A DNA stretch of 64,000 nucleotides. Origin: Flavobacterium aquidurense. Its GTDB lineage: Bacteria; Bacteroidota; Bacteroidia; Flavobacteriales; Flavobacteriaceae. Position 1 is the first letter of the stretch. Each line of letters begins with the position of its first letter. The notes beneath the pieces were generated by a model. The model did not search any database. It had not been told where the DNA came from and saw only the letters and a list, made by a program, of their open reading frames with translations. Made by a program: the position numbers and the translations under genes. Shown here one piece after another: positions 8,559 to 16,616 of this stretch. The stretch is taken from NCBI GenBank assembly GCA_900107365.1, contig FNPS01000003.1, positions 62,001-126,000 on the forward strand, in the 5' to 3' direction.

Positions 8559-10985
8559 ATGAATAAAAACATTCTACAAAAAATAACAATAATACTAGCA
8601 TTATTACTACTCGCAGCCTGCGCCACAAAAAGTAAAAATGCCAGAATAATCGAAGATTTCAATAAAGACTGGAATTTCAAAATAGGCGATTATCCAACGG
8701 CTATTCAATCTGATTTTAATAGTTCAGACTGGAGAGCGCTTCAATTGCCACACGATTGGAGTATTGAAGGCGCTTTTGACAAAGACAGTAAAACAAAACA
8801 AGCACAGGGATTTTTGCCTGCAGGAATGGGCTGGTATCGTAAAACATTTACAATTCCGCAGGATTGGAAAAATAAAACGGTTGCTGTAGAATTTGATGGT
8901 GTTTTTAAAAATAGCGAAGTGTTTATAAACAGGCATTCTTTAGGAATTCGTCCGAATGGTTATATTTCCTTTTCTTATGAATTATCAAAATATTTGAAAT
9001 TTGGAGGACAGAATGTCATCGCCGTAAAAGTGGATAATTCGGCTCAACCCAATTCTCGATGGTATACCGGTTCCGGAATTTACAGAAATGTGCGATTGGT
9101 GGCCAGCGACAAATTGCACGTGGCAGAATGGGGAACTTTTGTAACGACACCTGAAATTTCAAAAGAAAAAGCTTCGGTTCATTTAGAAGTTGAGGTAAAG
9201 AATGCTGCGGAAACGGAAAAGGAATTCAAAATAGTTTCTTCTATTTTAAATCAGAATAATGTTGAAGTAACGCAAACGGAATCAACAGAGAAAATTTCGC
9301 CAAATGCCACTTTAAAAAAGACTCAAAATTTCACTTTAAAGAATCCGATCCTTTGGGATACAGAGAATCCGTATTTGTATAAAATTGTCACTAGAATTTA
9401 TGAGAAATCAACTTTGGTTGATAGTTACGAAACACCACTTGGCGTTCGTTATTTTAATTTTGATGCCGAAAAAGGCTTTTCATTAAATGGAAAACCGATG
9501 AAAATTTTGGGTGTTTGCCTGCATCACGATAACGGTGCTTTGGGTGCTGTAGAAAACATTCATGCAGTGAGAAGAAAACTGACTTTACTGAAAGAAATGG
9601 GAACCAACGCCATCAGAATGTCGCACAATCCGCATTCTTTAGAGATGATGCAATTGTGTGACGAAATGGGCTTCATTGTTCAGGACGAAGCTTTTGATGT
9701 TTGGAAAAAGAAAAAAGTAACCAACGATTACCACAAAGACTGGGATGCATGGCATAAAAAAGATTTAGAAGATTTTATCAAAAGAGATCGTAATCATCCG
9801 TCTGTAATGATGTGGAGTATTGGTAACGAAATCAGGGAACAATTTGACAGTACCGGAATTGCCATTACCAGAGAATTGGCACAAATTGTAAAATCATTAG
9901 ATACAACACGTCCGGTAACTTCTGCTTTGACAGAAAATGTTATCGAGAAAAATTTCATTTATCAATCGGGAGCTTTGGATTTGTTGGGATTCAATTACAA
10001 ACACGAAGATTACAAAGATTTTCCAACGCGTTTTAAAGGACAAAAAATCATTGCTTCTGAAAGTGTTTCGGCTTTGGAAACTCGTGGCCATTATGATTTT
10101 CCTGCGGATGGCGTTAAAGCGTGGCCAACAAAATATGGTGCTGCTTTTGACGGAAATGCAGATTGGACCGTTTCGGCTTTTGATCAGGTAAAATCATATT
10201 GGGGTGCAACTCACGAAGAGAATTGGAAAACGATCAAGAAACAGGATTTCATGGCAGGAACTTTTATCTGGACCGGTTTCGATTATATCGGTGAACCAGA
10301 TCCATATCCGTATCCGGCAAGAAGTTCTTATTTCGGAATTATTGATCTGGCCGGACTTCCAAAAGATGTGTATTATATGTACCAAAGTGAATGGACCACT
10401 AAACCAGTTTTGCATATTTTTCCGCATTGGAACTGGAAGGAAGGACAAGAAGTTGATGTTTGGGCGTACTACAATAATGCCGATGAAGTGGAACTATTCT
10501 TAAACGGAAAATCTCTCGGAAAAAAAACAAAACAAAATGATGATTTGCATATTTCATGGCATGTAAAATTTGAACCGGGAACACTAAAAGCGATTTCCAG
10601 AAAAGACGGAAAAGTAGTTTTAGAGGCAGCAATTAACACCGCGGGAGTAGCTTCCAAAATAGATTTAAAAGTAGATAAACCAACTATTAAAAATGATAAT
10701 TATGATTTGGTTTATGTAACGGTTTCTATTGTTGATAAAGATGGAAATCTTCTGCCAAATGCAAATGATTTAATCAATTTTGAAGTTTCGGGCGGAGGAA
10801 AATTAGTGGGTGTTGATAACGGTTATCAGGCCAATTTGGATTCTTTTAAAGCCAGCTCTTGTAAATTGTTTAATGGAAAATGTATTGCGATTATTCAGTC
10901 GAATGGGAAGAAAGAAAATATTCAGTTGAAGGCTACGACACGAAATGGTATTCCGGTTTCTGTTCTGGATGTAAAAGTAAATTAA
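8559..10985 (+). CDS. GH2 beta-galactosidase-type lipoprotein
   Basis: 808 residues from ATG 8559 (MNKNILQKITIIL), which gives a lipoprotein signal peptide LLLAAC-ATK. The frame is open further upstream to 8337, but that extension runs through two repeat elements. Domains: jelly roll (about 30-190, LPHDWSIEGAF, GMGWYRKTF), Ig-like (about 195-310), TIM barrel (about 315-620), then beta-rich C-terminal domains of the DUF4982 kind. SIGNEIREQ puts the acid/base at Glu424; IIASESVSA puts the nucleophile at Glu501. TFIWTGFDYIGEPDPYP is typical of Bacteroidota exo-beta-galactosidases. It likely trims galactosyl residues at the periplasmic face. The final codons are also found in a downstream duplicated segment. 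Confidence 0.88.
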   Translation: MNKNILQKITIILALLLLAACATKSKNARIIEDFNKDWNFKIGDYPTAIQSDFNSSDWRALQLPHDWSIEGAFDKDSKTKQAQGFLPAGMGWYRKTFTIPQDWKNKTVAVEFDGVFKNSEVFINRHSLGIRPNGYISFSYELSKYLKFGGQNVIAVKVDNSAQPNSRWYTGSGIYRNVRLVASDKLHVAEWGTFVTTPEISKEKASVHLEVEVKNAAETEKEFKIVSSILNQNNVEVTQTESTEKISPNATLKKTQNFTLKNPILWDTENPYLYKIVTRIYEKSTLVDSYETPLGVRYFNFDAEKGFSLNGKPMKILGVCLHHDNGALGAVENIHAVRRKLTLLKEMGTNAIRMSHNPHSLEMMQLCDEMGFIVQDEAFDVWKKKKVTNDYHKDWDAWHKKDLEDFIKRDRNHPSVMMWSIGNEIREQFDSTGIAITRELAQIVKSLDTTRPVTSALTENVIEKNFIYQSGALDLLGFNYKHEDYKDFPTRFKGQKIIASESVSALETRGHYDFPADGVKAWPTKYGAAFDGNADWTVSAFDQVKSYWGATHEENWKTIKKQDFMAGTFIWTGFDYIGEPDPYPYPARSSYFGIIDLAGLPKDVYYMYQSEWTTKPVLHIFPHWNWKEGQEVDVWAYYNNADEVELFLNGKSLGKKTKQNDDLHISWHVKFEPGTLKAISRKDGKVVLEAAINTAGVASKIDLKVDKPTIKNDNYDLVYVTVSIVDKDGNLLPNANDLINFEVSGGGKLVGVDNGYQANLDSFKASSCKLFNGKCIAIIQSNGKKENIQLKATTRNGIPVSVLDVKVN

Positions 10986-11222
10986 AATTGTCAACTCATA
11001 TGTCGCCCCTCTGGGGCTTTGATCCTAATCTTTATTATTTTCTATAAACATTAAACTCCTCTGGAGTTTTCAAAATATACAATAAAAAGATTTTCAGCTC
11101 TGGAAGAGCGAAATATTTATAGAAGAGAATTGAGCAATTTATTAAAAGCTCCAGAGGAGCGAAATGTTTAAATCTCAAAATAAAATATCAAAAACTCCAT
11201 CAGCCGCGGCTGATGGAGTTTT
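10971..11222. repeat. Left copy of a 250-bp direct repeat that includes the GH2 3' end
   Basis: It begins GTAAAAGTAAATTAAAATTG, which is the last codons of the GH2 gene plus its stop, and recurs at 11936-12182. It contains four short palindromes at regular 40-50 bp spacing: 11005-11017 (GCCCCTCTGGGGC), 11055-11067 (ACTCCTCTGGAGT), 11097-11109 (GCTCTGGAAGAGC) and 11148-11160 (GCTCCAGAGGAGC). It ends in the terminator hairpin at 11191-11222. It fills the gap between the convergent genes. Confidence 0.8.
11191..11222. terminator. Bidirectional terminator with GCCGCGGC core
   Basis: The hairpin is a perfect palindrome, AAAACTCCATCAGCCGCGGC followed by its own complement and ending TTTTT, with A- and T-tracts on both sides. 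It lies between the GH2 gene (+) and the lipoprotein gene (-). The same stem is found at 14085-14115. Confidence 0.85.
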
Positions 11223-11293
11223 TCAATTCTATAGGTGGAACCAAGTCCTTTTTTAATTGGGATTTATGTAACTTGGATACCTTATTTTTATGG

Positions 11294-11905
11294 TTAACTT
11301 ATCCAAGTTTCCCGTTTTTCAATTATTTTCCATTTTCCATTTAGCTTTTTCAGATATATAGCTTTACCACTTCCACAAAGACCAGTGCAATAATAATCTA
11401 ACTTGACATAAGCATTCTTTCTGTCAAGAGAAAAAACAGGAATTGTCATTTCGTAAAATCTAAACATTTTAGTGTTTTTTCTTCTCTTTAATGCTTTTTC
11501 AACTGTGGTCGTTTTCAACTTATGAATAAGACTGTTTTCAATTTTTAGTTTTTCAGGATTTGAATTTTGTTGTAGTAAACCTAAAGAATCTTGAGTTGAA
11601 AATTTTTCGCCTATTATTTTATCGCTTAATAATGAAGTGATGTAAATACCTCGCGGAGGAGCTGGAGGAGTTAATCCATCATGCCTTTTTTCGGGAATAT
11701 ATATGTTTAGTCTTCTAAGTTGGCTACAAAACATTATAGAATCCGGACTCTTAGAAAATACATTCAAACTATCCTGAATTATTATTGCTTCAACAATTTC
11801 ATTGATATTCTTAATTTCTTCAGAAGCAATATTGGTTTCTTCTTTTTTGTTTTGACAATTAGAAAAAGCAAAAATGATAACGATATAAAGAATTATTTTT
11901 TTCAT
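11294..11905 (-). CDS. Hypothetical lipoprotein
   Basis: 203 residues. The start MKKIILYIVIIFAFSNC-QNKKEE gives a lipoprotein signal peptide with a lipobox Cys at 17. After an acidic linker there is RRLNIYIPEKRHDGLTPPAPPRGIYI and a C-terminal part with VFSLDRKNAYVKLDYYCTGLCGSGKAIYLKKLNGKWKIIEKRE. That tail looks like a small beta-fold of the kind found in NTF2- or DUF-type lipoproteins; a CTGLCG cysteine pair is visible. I do not recognise the family. The gene is bracketed by two copies of a 250-bp repeat, which suggests it was inserted between the GH2 and MFS genes. Confidence 0.7.
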   Translation of the reverse strand: MKKIILYIVIIFAFSNCQNKKEETNIASEEIKNINEIVEAIIIQDSLNVFSKSPDSIMFCSQLRRLNIYIPEKRHDGLTPPAPPRGIYITSLLSDKIIGEKFSTQDSLGLLQQNSNPEKLKIENSLIHKLKTTTVEKALKRRKNTKMFRFYEMTIPVFSLDRKNAYVKLDYYCTGLCGSGKAIYLKKLNGKWKIIEKRETWIS

Positions 11906-11935
11906 CTACTTTACTGAGATTATGTTTGGATTAAG

Positions 11936-12182
11936 GTAAAAGTAAATTAAAATTGTCAAATCATATGTCGCCCCTCTGGGGCTTTGATCCTTATTTTTAT
12001 TATTTTCTATAAACATTACACTCCTCTGGAGTTTTCAAAATATACAATAGAAGATTTTTAGCTCTGGAAGAGCGAAATATTTATAGAAAAGAATTAACCA
12101 ATTTATTAAAAGCTCTATAGGAGCGAAATGTTTAAATCTCAAAATAAAATATCAAAACTCCATTAGCAATAATAGAGTTTTT
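11936..12182. repeat. Right copy of the 250-bp direct repeat
   Basis: This is a near-copy of 10971-11222. It starts with the same 24 bp, although here those bases are not part of a GH2 gene, and keeps the GCCCCTCTGGGGC palindrome, the CTCCTCTGGAG palindrome and the GCTCTGGAAGAGC palindrome. The fourth palindrome has decayed (GCTCTATAGGAGC), and its terminator has lost the GCCGCGGC core. Confidence 0.8.
12154..12181. terminator. Degenerate terminator after the MFS gene
   Basis: AAAACTC pairs with GAGTTTT across CATTAGCAATAATA and is followed by TTT. It is a worn relative of the terminator at 11191-11222. It can serve the MFS gene, which ends at 12193 on the minus strand. Confidence 0.5.
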
Positions 12183-12192
12183 TGTTTATATC

Positions 12193-13455
12193 TCACAACT
12201 CATTCCCCTCAGTCATATCTATCGTTTTTGGATGCAGGCTAACCAGTTGTAAAATAATAGCAGAAACAACTACAAATAATAGCAGTACAAAAACGTGTCT
12301 CATTCCGCCATTATCAGCGGCTTTTCCTAAAAATTCGGTGATAACAGCCCCGGCCGAAATACCTACAAAATTCATAATTCCATATCCGGTAGCCCTGTAA
12401 CGAGGCGCAACAAACTGACAAAGAATAGGCATATTGTTGGTGTCGTATATTCCAAATCCAAGTCCAAAAAGGATAGCGCCAAAAATAATAGCTTCGATGT
12501 CGCAGCAGTAGCCAAATAAAAACAATGCCGGAATGGTAAGAGACAATCCAATAGCGCTGGTGTAAATTCTTCCTTTAAGATGTTTCATCACCCATTTATC
12601 TGAAATGGCACCACCAATTAAAACGCCAAAAAAGGAAGACATCGAAATGGTTACTGTTGCAATTGGTCCCGCCAGAGACATGTCTAAATGTAAAGTTTCA
12701 GTAAATAAGGTGGGTAACCAGTTTTTGGCCGCCCAACCCGGTAAACTTGGTGCAGAGAAATAAAAGAGTAAAACCCAAAAGGAGATATTACCGAATAATA
12801 TTCCCAATCCTTTGAACATTTGCCTGAATTCATAGGTAACAGATGACTTTTTTGTAGGGTCAAAAAAGTAAGTTTTCTTTTCCTGTAGAAAAAATAGCAG
12901 TATTATACTGTAAAGCACACCTAACAAACCTACGGAGTGAAAACTGAAATGCCAGGAAAAATGTTTGGAAATAGTGGCTCCAAAACCACCCAGCGCCTGT
13001 CCTAAATAAATTCCGGTCGTATGAATAGCAATGGCAAAAGAGCGTGTTTTTTCCTGATGGTAATCTGCAATTAAGGATAATGCAGCCGGAATATAAAAAG
13101 CTTCGCTAAAACCCATAATGCCGCGCAAAACATAAACCTGATCGAAAGTTGTGGCATAACCCATCGCCATAGTAACACCGGACCAAATAAAAAGACTTGC
13201 TATGATTATTCTTTTTCGGTTAAATCGATCGGCAATAATTCCGGAAACAGGGCTCATCAGCGCATATATCCAAAGAAAAATAGCCATTAAGAGACCGAAA
13301 TTTTCAGCTTTAGCCAATTCAGGAATGTCCGCCATCATCGCTGCTTTCATAGTAGAAAGCATTTGTCTGTCTAAATAATTCAATAAAGCTACAAACCACA
13401 ACAAGCCAACAACAATCCATGGATAGGATTTTTTTTCATTCAATTTTGCAATCAT
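12193..13455 (-). CDS. MFS transporter (sugar-acid/organic anion type)
   Basis: 420 residues with about 12 membrane segments. The start (LLWFVALLNYLDRQMLSTM) carries the NYLDRQ signature of the anion:cation symporter branch of the major facilitator superfamily. GIIADRFNRKRIIIAS is the A-motif in the 2-3 loop, and a second copy, SDKWVMKHLKGRIY, begins the C-terminal half. The first large loop (ADIPELAKAENFG) is characteristic of Bacteroidota members. ExuT-like relatives import hexuronates, which fits the glucuronidase-like enzyme upstream, but that is inference. The gene is convergent with the lipoprotein locus and ends at the degenerate terminator. Confidence 0.82.
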   Translation of the reverse strand: MIAKLNEKKSYPWIVVGLLWFVALLNYLDRQMLSTMKAAMMADIPELAKAENFGLLMAIFLWIYALMSPVSGIIADRFNRKRIIIASLFIWSGVTMAMGYATTFDQVYVLRGIMGFSEAFYIPAALSLIADYHQEKTRSFAIAIHTTGIYLGQALGGFGATISKHFSWHFSFHSVGLLGVLYSIILLFFLQEKKTYFFDPTKKSSVTYEFRQMFKGLGILFGNISFWVLLFYFSAPSLPGWAAKNWLPTLFTETLHLDMSLAGPIATVTISMSSFFGVLIGGAISDKWVMKHLKGRIYTSAIGLSLTIPALFLFGYCCDIEAIIFGAILFGLGFGIYDTNNMPILCQFVAPRYRATGYGIMNFVGISAGAVITEFLGKAADNGGMRHVFVLLLFVVVSAIILQLVSLHPKTIDMTEGNEL

Positions 13456-13679
13456 TTTCTTTTCTCAAAATAAGGGCCGAATATACGAATTCAAACGCAA
13501 CGGGAATAATTGTTTTTTCTATCTACTTGTTTGTAATGTGTGCTATATAAAGTACAGTTAAGAATAGTAACATCTTTACTTTGTTAACAACACAAAAAGA
13601 AATATTCTTAGAATAAATATTTATATGGAAACTACTATATTCGTATTGTAATCAGATTAATTTGTAATCCAAAGAGCCC

Positions 13680-14042
13680 ATGACACCTAACGACAAACAA
13701 AATGAACGCGTAGCCCAAATGACATTTGCTTCGGTTTATCCGCATTATGTAGCTAAAGTGGAGAGAAAAGGCAGAACAATTGCTGAATTGCATCAGGTAA
13801 TTGAATGGCTGACGGGATATGACGAAAAGAAATTACAAAAACTGATTGATGAAAAAATAACCTTTAAAGACTTTTTTGAAAAAGCCAATCTCAATCCGAA
13901 TGCCTCGCTCATTACGGGCGTAATTTGCGGATACCGCATTGAAGAAATCGAGAATCCGTTGATGCGTCAGGTGCGTTACTTAGATAAGTTGGTAGATGAA
14001 CTGGCAAAAGGCAAAAAAATGGAAAAGATTTTACGGGTTTAA
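13680..14042 (+). CDS. DUF2200 family protein
   Basis: 120 residues, no signal peptide. [82 protein letters not shown] match the full length of the small cytosolic DUF2200 family. The function is unknown in the family. It is a single-gene unit, divergent from the MFS gene with about 224 bp between them, and ends at a strong bidirectional terminator shared with the permease operon. Confidence 0.8.
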   Translation: MTPNDKQNERVAQMTFASVYPHYVAKVERKGRTIAELHQVIEWLTGYDEKKLQKLIDEKITFKDFFEKANLNPNASLITGVICGYRIEEIENPLMRQVRYLDKLVDELAKGKKMEKILRV

Positions 14043-14084
14043 CAGGTTTTTCATAAAAGCAGAACACTTGCTCCCTCCATAAAA

Positions 14085-14115
14085 AAAACTCCATCAGCCG
14101 CGGCTGATGGAGTTT
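14085..14115. terminator. Bidirectional terminator with GCCGCGGC core
   Basis: The stem ACTCCATCAGCCGCGGCTGA and its completion form a perfect palindrome flanked by A8 and T4. It sits exactly between the convergent DUF2200 gene and the last permease gene. The stem is identical to that at 11191-11222. Confidence 0.85.
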
Positions 14116-14156
14116 TCTGTTTTTAATGAATTAAGATTATAAATAGTAAGATGATT

Positions 14157-16574
14157 TTATTCATATTTCAAATACTTTAAGATGTCTGTTTTCGTAGCGG
14201 AATAAGCTCTTGAAAGGACTATTAATAAAGTAAGAATTAATAAAATGACGAATCCGAAAAGGAATGGAAAAATGCTAATATCTATTCTAAAAGCAAAATT
14301 TTCCAGCCATTTGTTCAATAAATAATAAACCGGAAACAATGCGATTATGAAACCAATGACGCAATACAAAATATATTGTTTGGATAATTCTTTCAATAAA
14401 ACATTCGTGTCGGCGCCAAGTGTTTTTCTGATGGCGATTTCTTTCATTCGTCTTTGTATCGAATACGATGCTAAGGCGAATAAACCAAAAAGCGCAATTA
14501 GAATTACTACAATGTTTAACAGTGAAAACAAGTTTTTTTGCTTTACATACGATTCATAGGTTCTCGCATATTCTTTATCTACGAAATCATATTGAAACGG
14601 ATATTCGGTATCAACTTTCGACCATAATTTTTCGATATTGGCAATCGTATTTTCCAGATCATCCGGCTTTAGTTTTGCATAAACTTTGTTAATGTTCTGT
14701 GTCATACCAAACATTTTGATATTGTAAAAAGCAATTGGCGGCACTTTTAATTCAGGACTTAATAAATTGAAATCCTGAACGATACCGATTATTTTTAATT
14801 TCTGTTCCCGAATTAAAAGTTCCTTGCCAATGGGATCTTTAAGATTCATTAATTTTAATGCGCTTTCGTTTATGATCACTGAGTTTATAGTGTCTGAGGC
14901 TAGTTTGCTATCAAAATTTCTTCCCTTAATTATTTTGATGTTCAACATTTCAAACATACCGAAATCTAAAGCAATAGTGCGTTCTTTAAAAAGTTCATTA
15001 TTGTATAAAACCGCCGATATAGAATTGTCTGAACCATCAAACGCAATAAGGCCCGTAGAGATTTGTTGGACGCCTTTAATTTTGCTGAGCTGCTGTTTTA
15101 TGGTGTTGTATCTGTTGTAAATATTTTGGGCTGCATTTTCTCCCTGGTAGTCAACCGATGGAAAATTTAAACAAACCGAAATTACCTGATCGCCCTTAAA
15201 ACCCATATCTTTATTCTGTAAATATTTAATTTGCTGGTATACGATATTTGAGCCAATAATAAAAAAGGCAGCAATTGCAAACTGAAAAATAAGCATTCCG
15301 TTACGCAGCCAGATACCGTTTTTGCTTCTTCCGAAATTTCCTTTCAAAACTTTAAAAGTTTCGAAATTAGATATATAAATGGCCGGAAATAATCCTGCTG
15401 CCAAAATTGTAATGATAAAAATCAATAACAATTGTATGTAAAACTGACTGGCAAGAAGTACAAGATTTTTGTTTAAAAAGTTGTTGTAGTACGGCAAAGT
15501 CAGTTCTACAATTACCAAGGCCAGTAAAATAGAAAAACTCGTGGTTAAAACCGTTTCAAAAAGAAACTGACTAACAATATCGCCTTTTGATGCACCAGAA
15601 ATTTTACGTACTCCAACTTCTTTCGCCCGCTTTACAGCATTAGCAGTTGCGAGATTGATGTAATTAACAATCGACAAAACGAGAATCAAAACAGATAAAC
15701 CCATCATGATCATTAAAAACTGATAATTTCCTCGTGCTTCCGGATAACCATCTGCTATCGAATGTAATCTGGCTTTTGATAAAGGTTCAAGAATAACCGT
15801 AAAATAACCTACTTTTTTAGCCATATCTTCGGGTGTAAAGCCGGCTTCTTTGGCAAGTCTCGTAATAAAATCGTGGTTGTAAATTCTTTCGAGTTTCTTT
15901 CTTGTAAGATCAACTTTTGACGGGTCTTTTACTTTTAATAATAGCTTTAAAATAAACGGATTTGTCATTCCGGAAGTTGTCAGTTCCTTCATTTTATTGA
16001 TAATCATATTTGGCGCAATCGAAGAATTTCCGGGAATATGATATACGGCACGGACAGAAAAAAGTTGGTCAAAACATTTTATTTGTTTTCCAATGGGATT
16101 TTCATTTCCAAAAATCCTTTTAGCCGTACTATCTGAAATTGCAATGCTCGAATCATCTTTTATAGCAGAAATAGCATCTCCCTGAATAATCTTGAAAGGA
16201 AAAAAAGAAAAGAAATTTTGTTCGACATTGATAATTTTATCTACAAATTCCTTTTTTCCTTTGTAAATAATTTTATCCTTTTGATACCAGGAATCAGCAT
16301 ATAGTATAGATTTGACATTTGGATCTTGGTCTAAAGCCGGTTTCAGGAATAAGGCGCAATCTGACCAGGCGGGCATATCGGTTACCTGAACCAAAACCTG
16401 ATAAACATTGTCTTTTTCAGGATTCCAATCGTTGTAACTTTGTTCGTCGTTCCAATAAAGTAATGCGAATATTAATCCTGCGATTCCTATTGATAATCCC
16501 AGAATATTAAGGAATGAAAATAGTTTATTGTGCTTTAACTGGTAAATAAATATGTTGATATAGTTGAGTATCAT
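14157..16574 (-). CDS. ABC transporter permease, FtsX/MacB type (third in operon)
   Basis: 805 residues. Membrane segment at about 15-40 (LNILGLSIGIAGLIFALLYW), a MacB-type periplasmic domain, four-helix FtsX block about 290-440 (YINLATANAVKRAKEVGVRKISGASKGDI), a second periplasmic domain, and a C-terminal three-helix FtsX block (SIQRRMKEIAIRKTLGADTNVLLKELSKQ). Such permeases work with a separate ATPase as mechanotransmission pumps or in lipoprotein and peptide export, not as classical channels. It is last in the operon ATPase-permease-permease-permease, 42 bp after the previous permease. It is very similar throughout to the 16617-19040 protein and so is a recent tandem duplicate. Confidence 0.87.
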   Translation of the reverse strand: MILNYINIFIYQLKHNKLFSFLNILGLSIGIAGLIFALLYWNDEQSYNDWNPEKDNVYQVLVQVTDMPAWSDCALFLKPALDQDPNVKSILYADSWYQKDKIIYKGKKEFVDKIINVEQNFFSFFPFKIIQGDAISAIKDDSSIAISDSTAKRIFGNENPIGKQIKCFDQLFSVRAVYHIPGNSSIAPNMIINKMKELTTSGMTNPFILKLLLKVKDPSKVDLTRKKLERIYNHDFITRLAKEAGFTPEDMAKKVGYFTVILEPLSKARLHSIADGYPEARGNYQFLMIMMGLSVLILVLSIVNYINLATANAVKRAKEVGVRKISGASKGDIVSQFLFETVLTTSFSILLALVIVELTLPYYNNFLNKNLVLLASQFYIQLLLIFIITILAAGLFPAIYISNFETFKVLKGNFGRSKNGIWLRNGMLIFQFAIAAFFIIGSNIVYQQIKYLQNKDMGFKGDQVISVCLNFPSVDYQGENAAQNIYNRYNTIKQQLSKIKGVQQISTGLIAFDGSDNSISAVLYNNELFKERTIALDFGMFEMLNIKIIKGRNFDSKLASDTINSVIINESALKLMNLKDPIGKELLIREQKLKIIGIVQDFNLLSPELKVPPIAFYNIKMFGMTQNINKVYAKLKPDDLENTIANIEKLWSKVDTEYPFQYDFVDKEYARTYESYVKQKNLFSLLNIVVILIALFGLFALASYSIQRRMKEIAIRKTLGADTNVLLKELSKQYILYCVIGFIIALFPVYYLLNKWLENFAFRIDISIFPFLFGFVILLILTLLIVLSRAYSATKTDILKYLKYE

Positions 16575-16616
16575 AGTTTTGGTTGAGGTTAGTTCTAAAA
16601 GAAGTAAAGACTTAGT

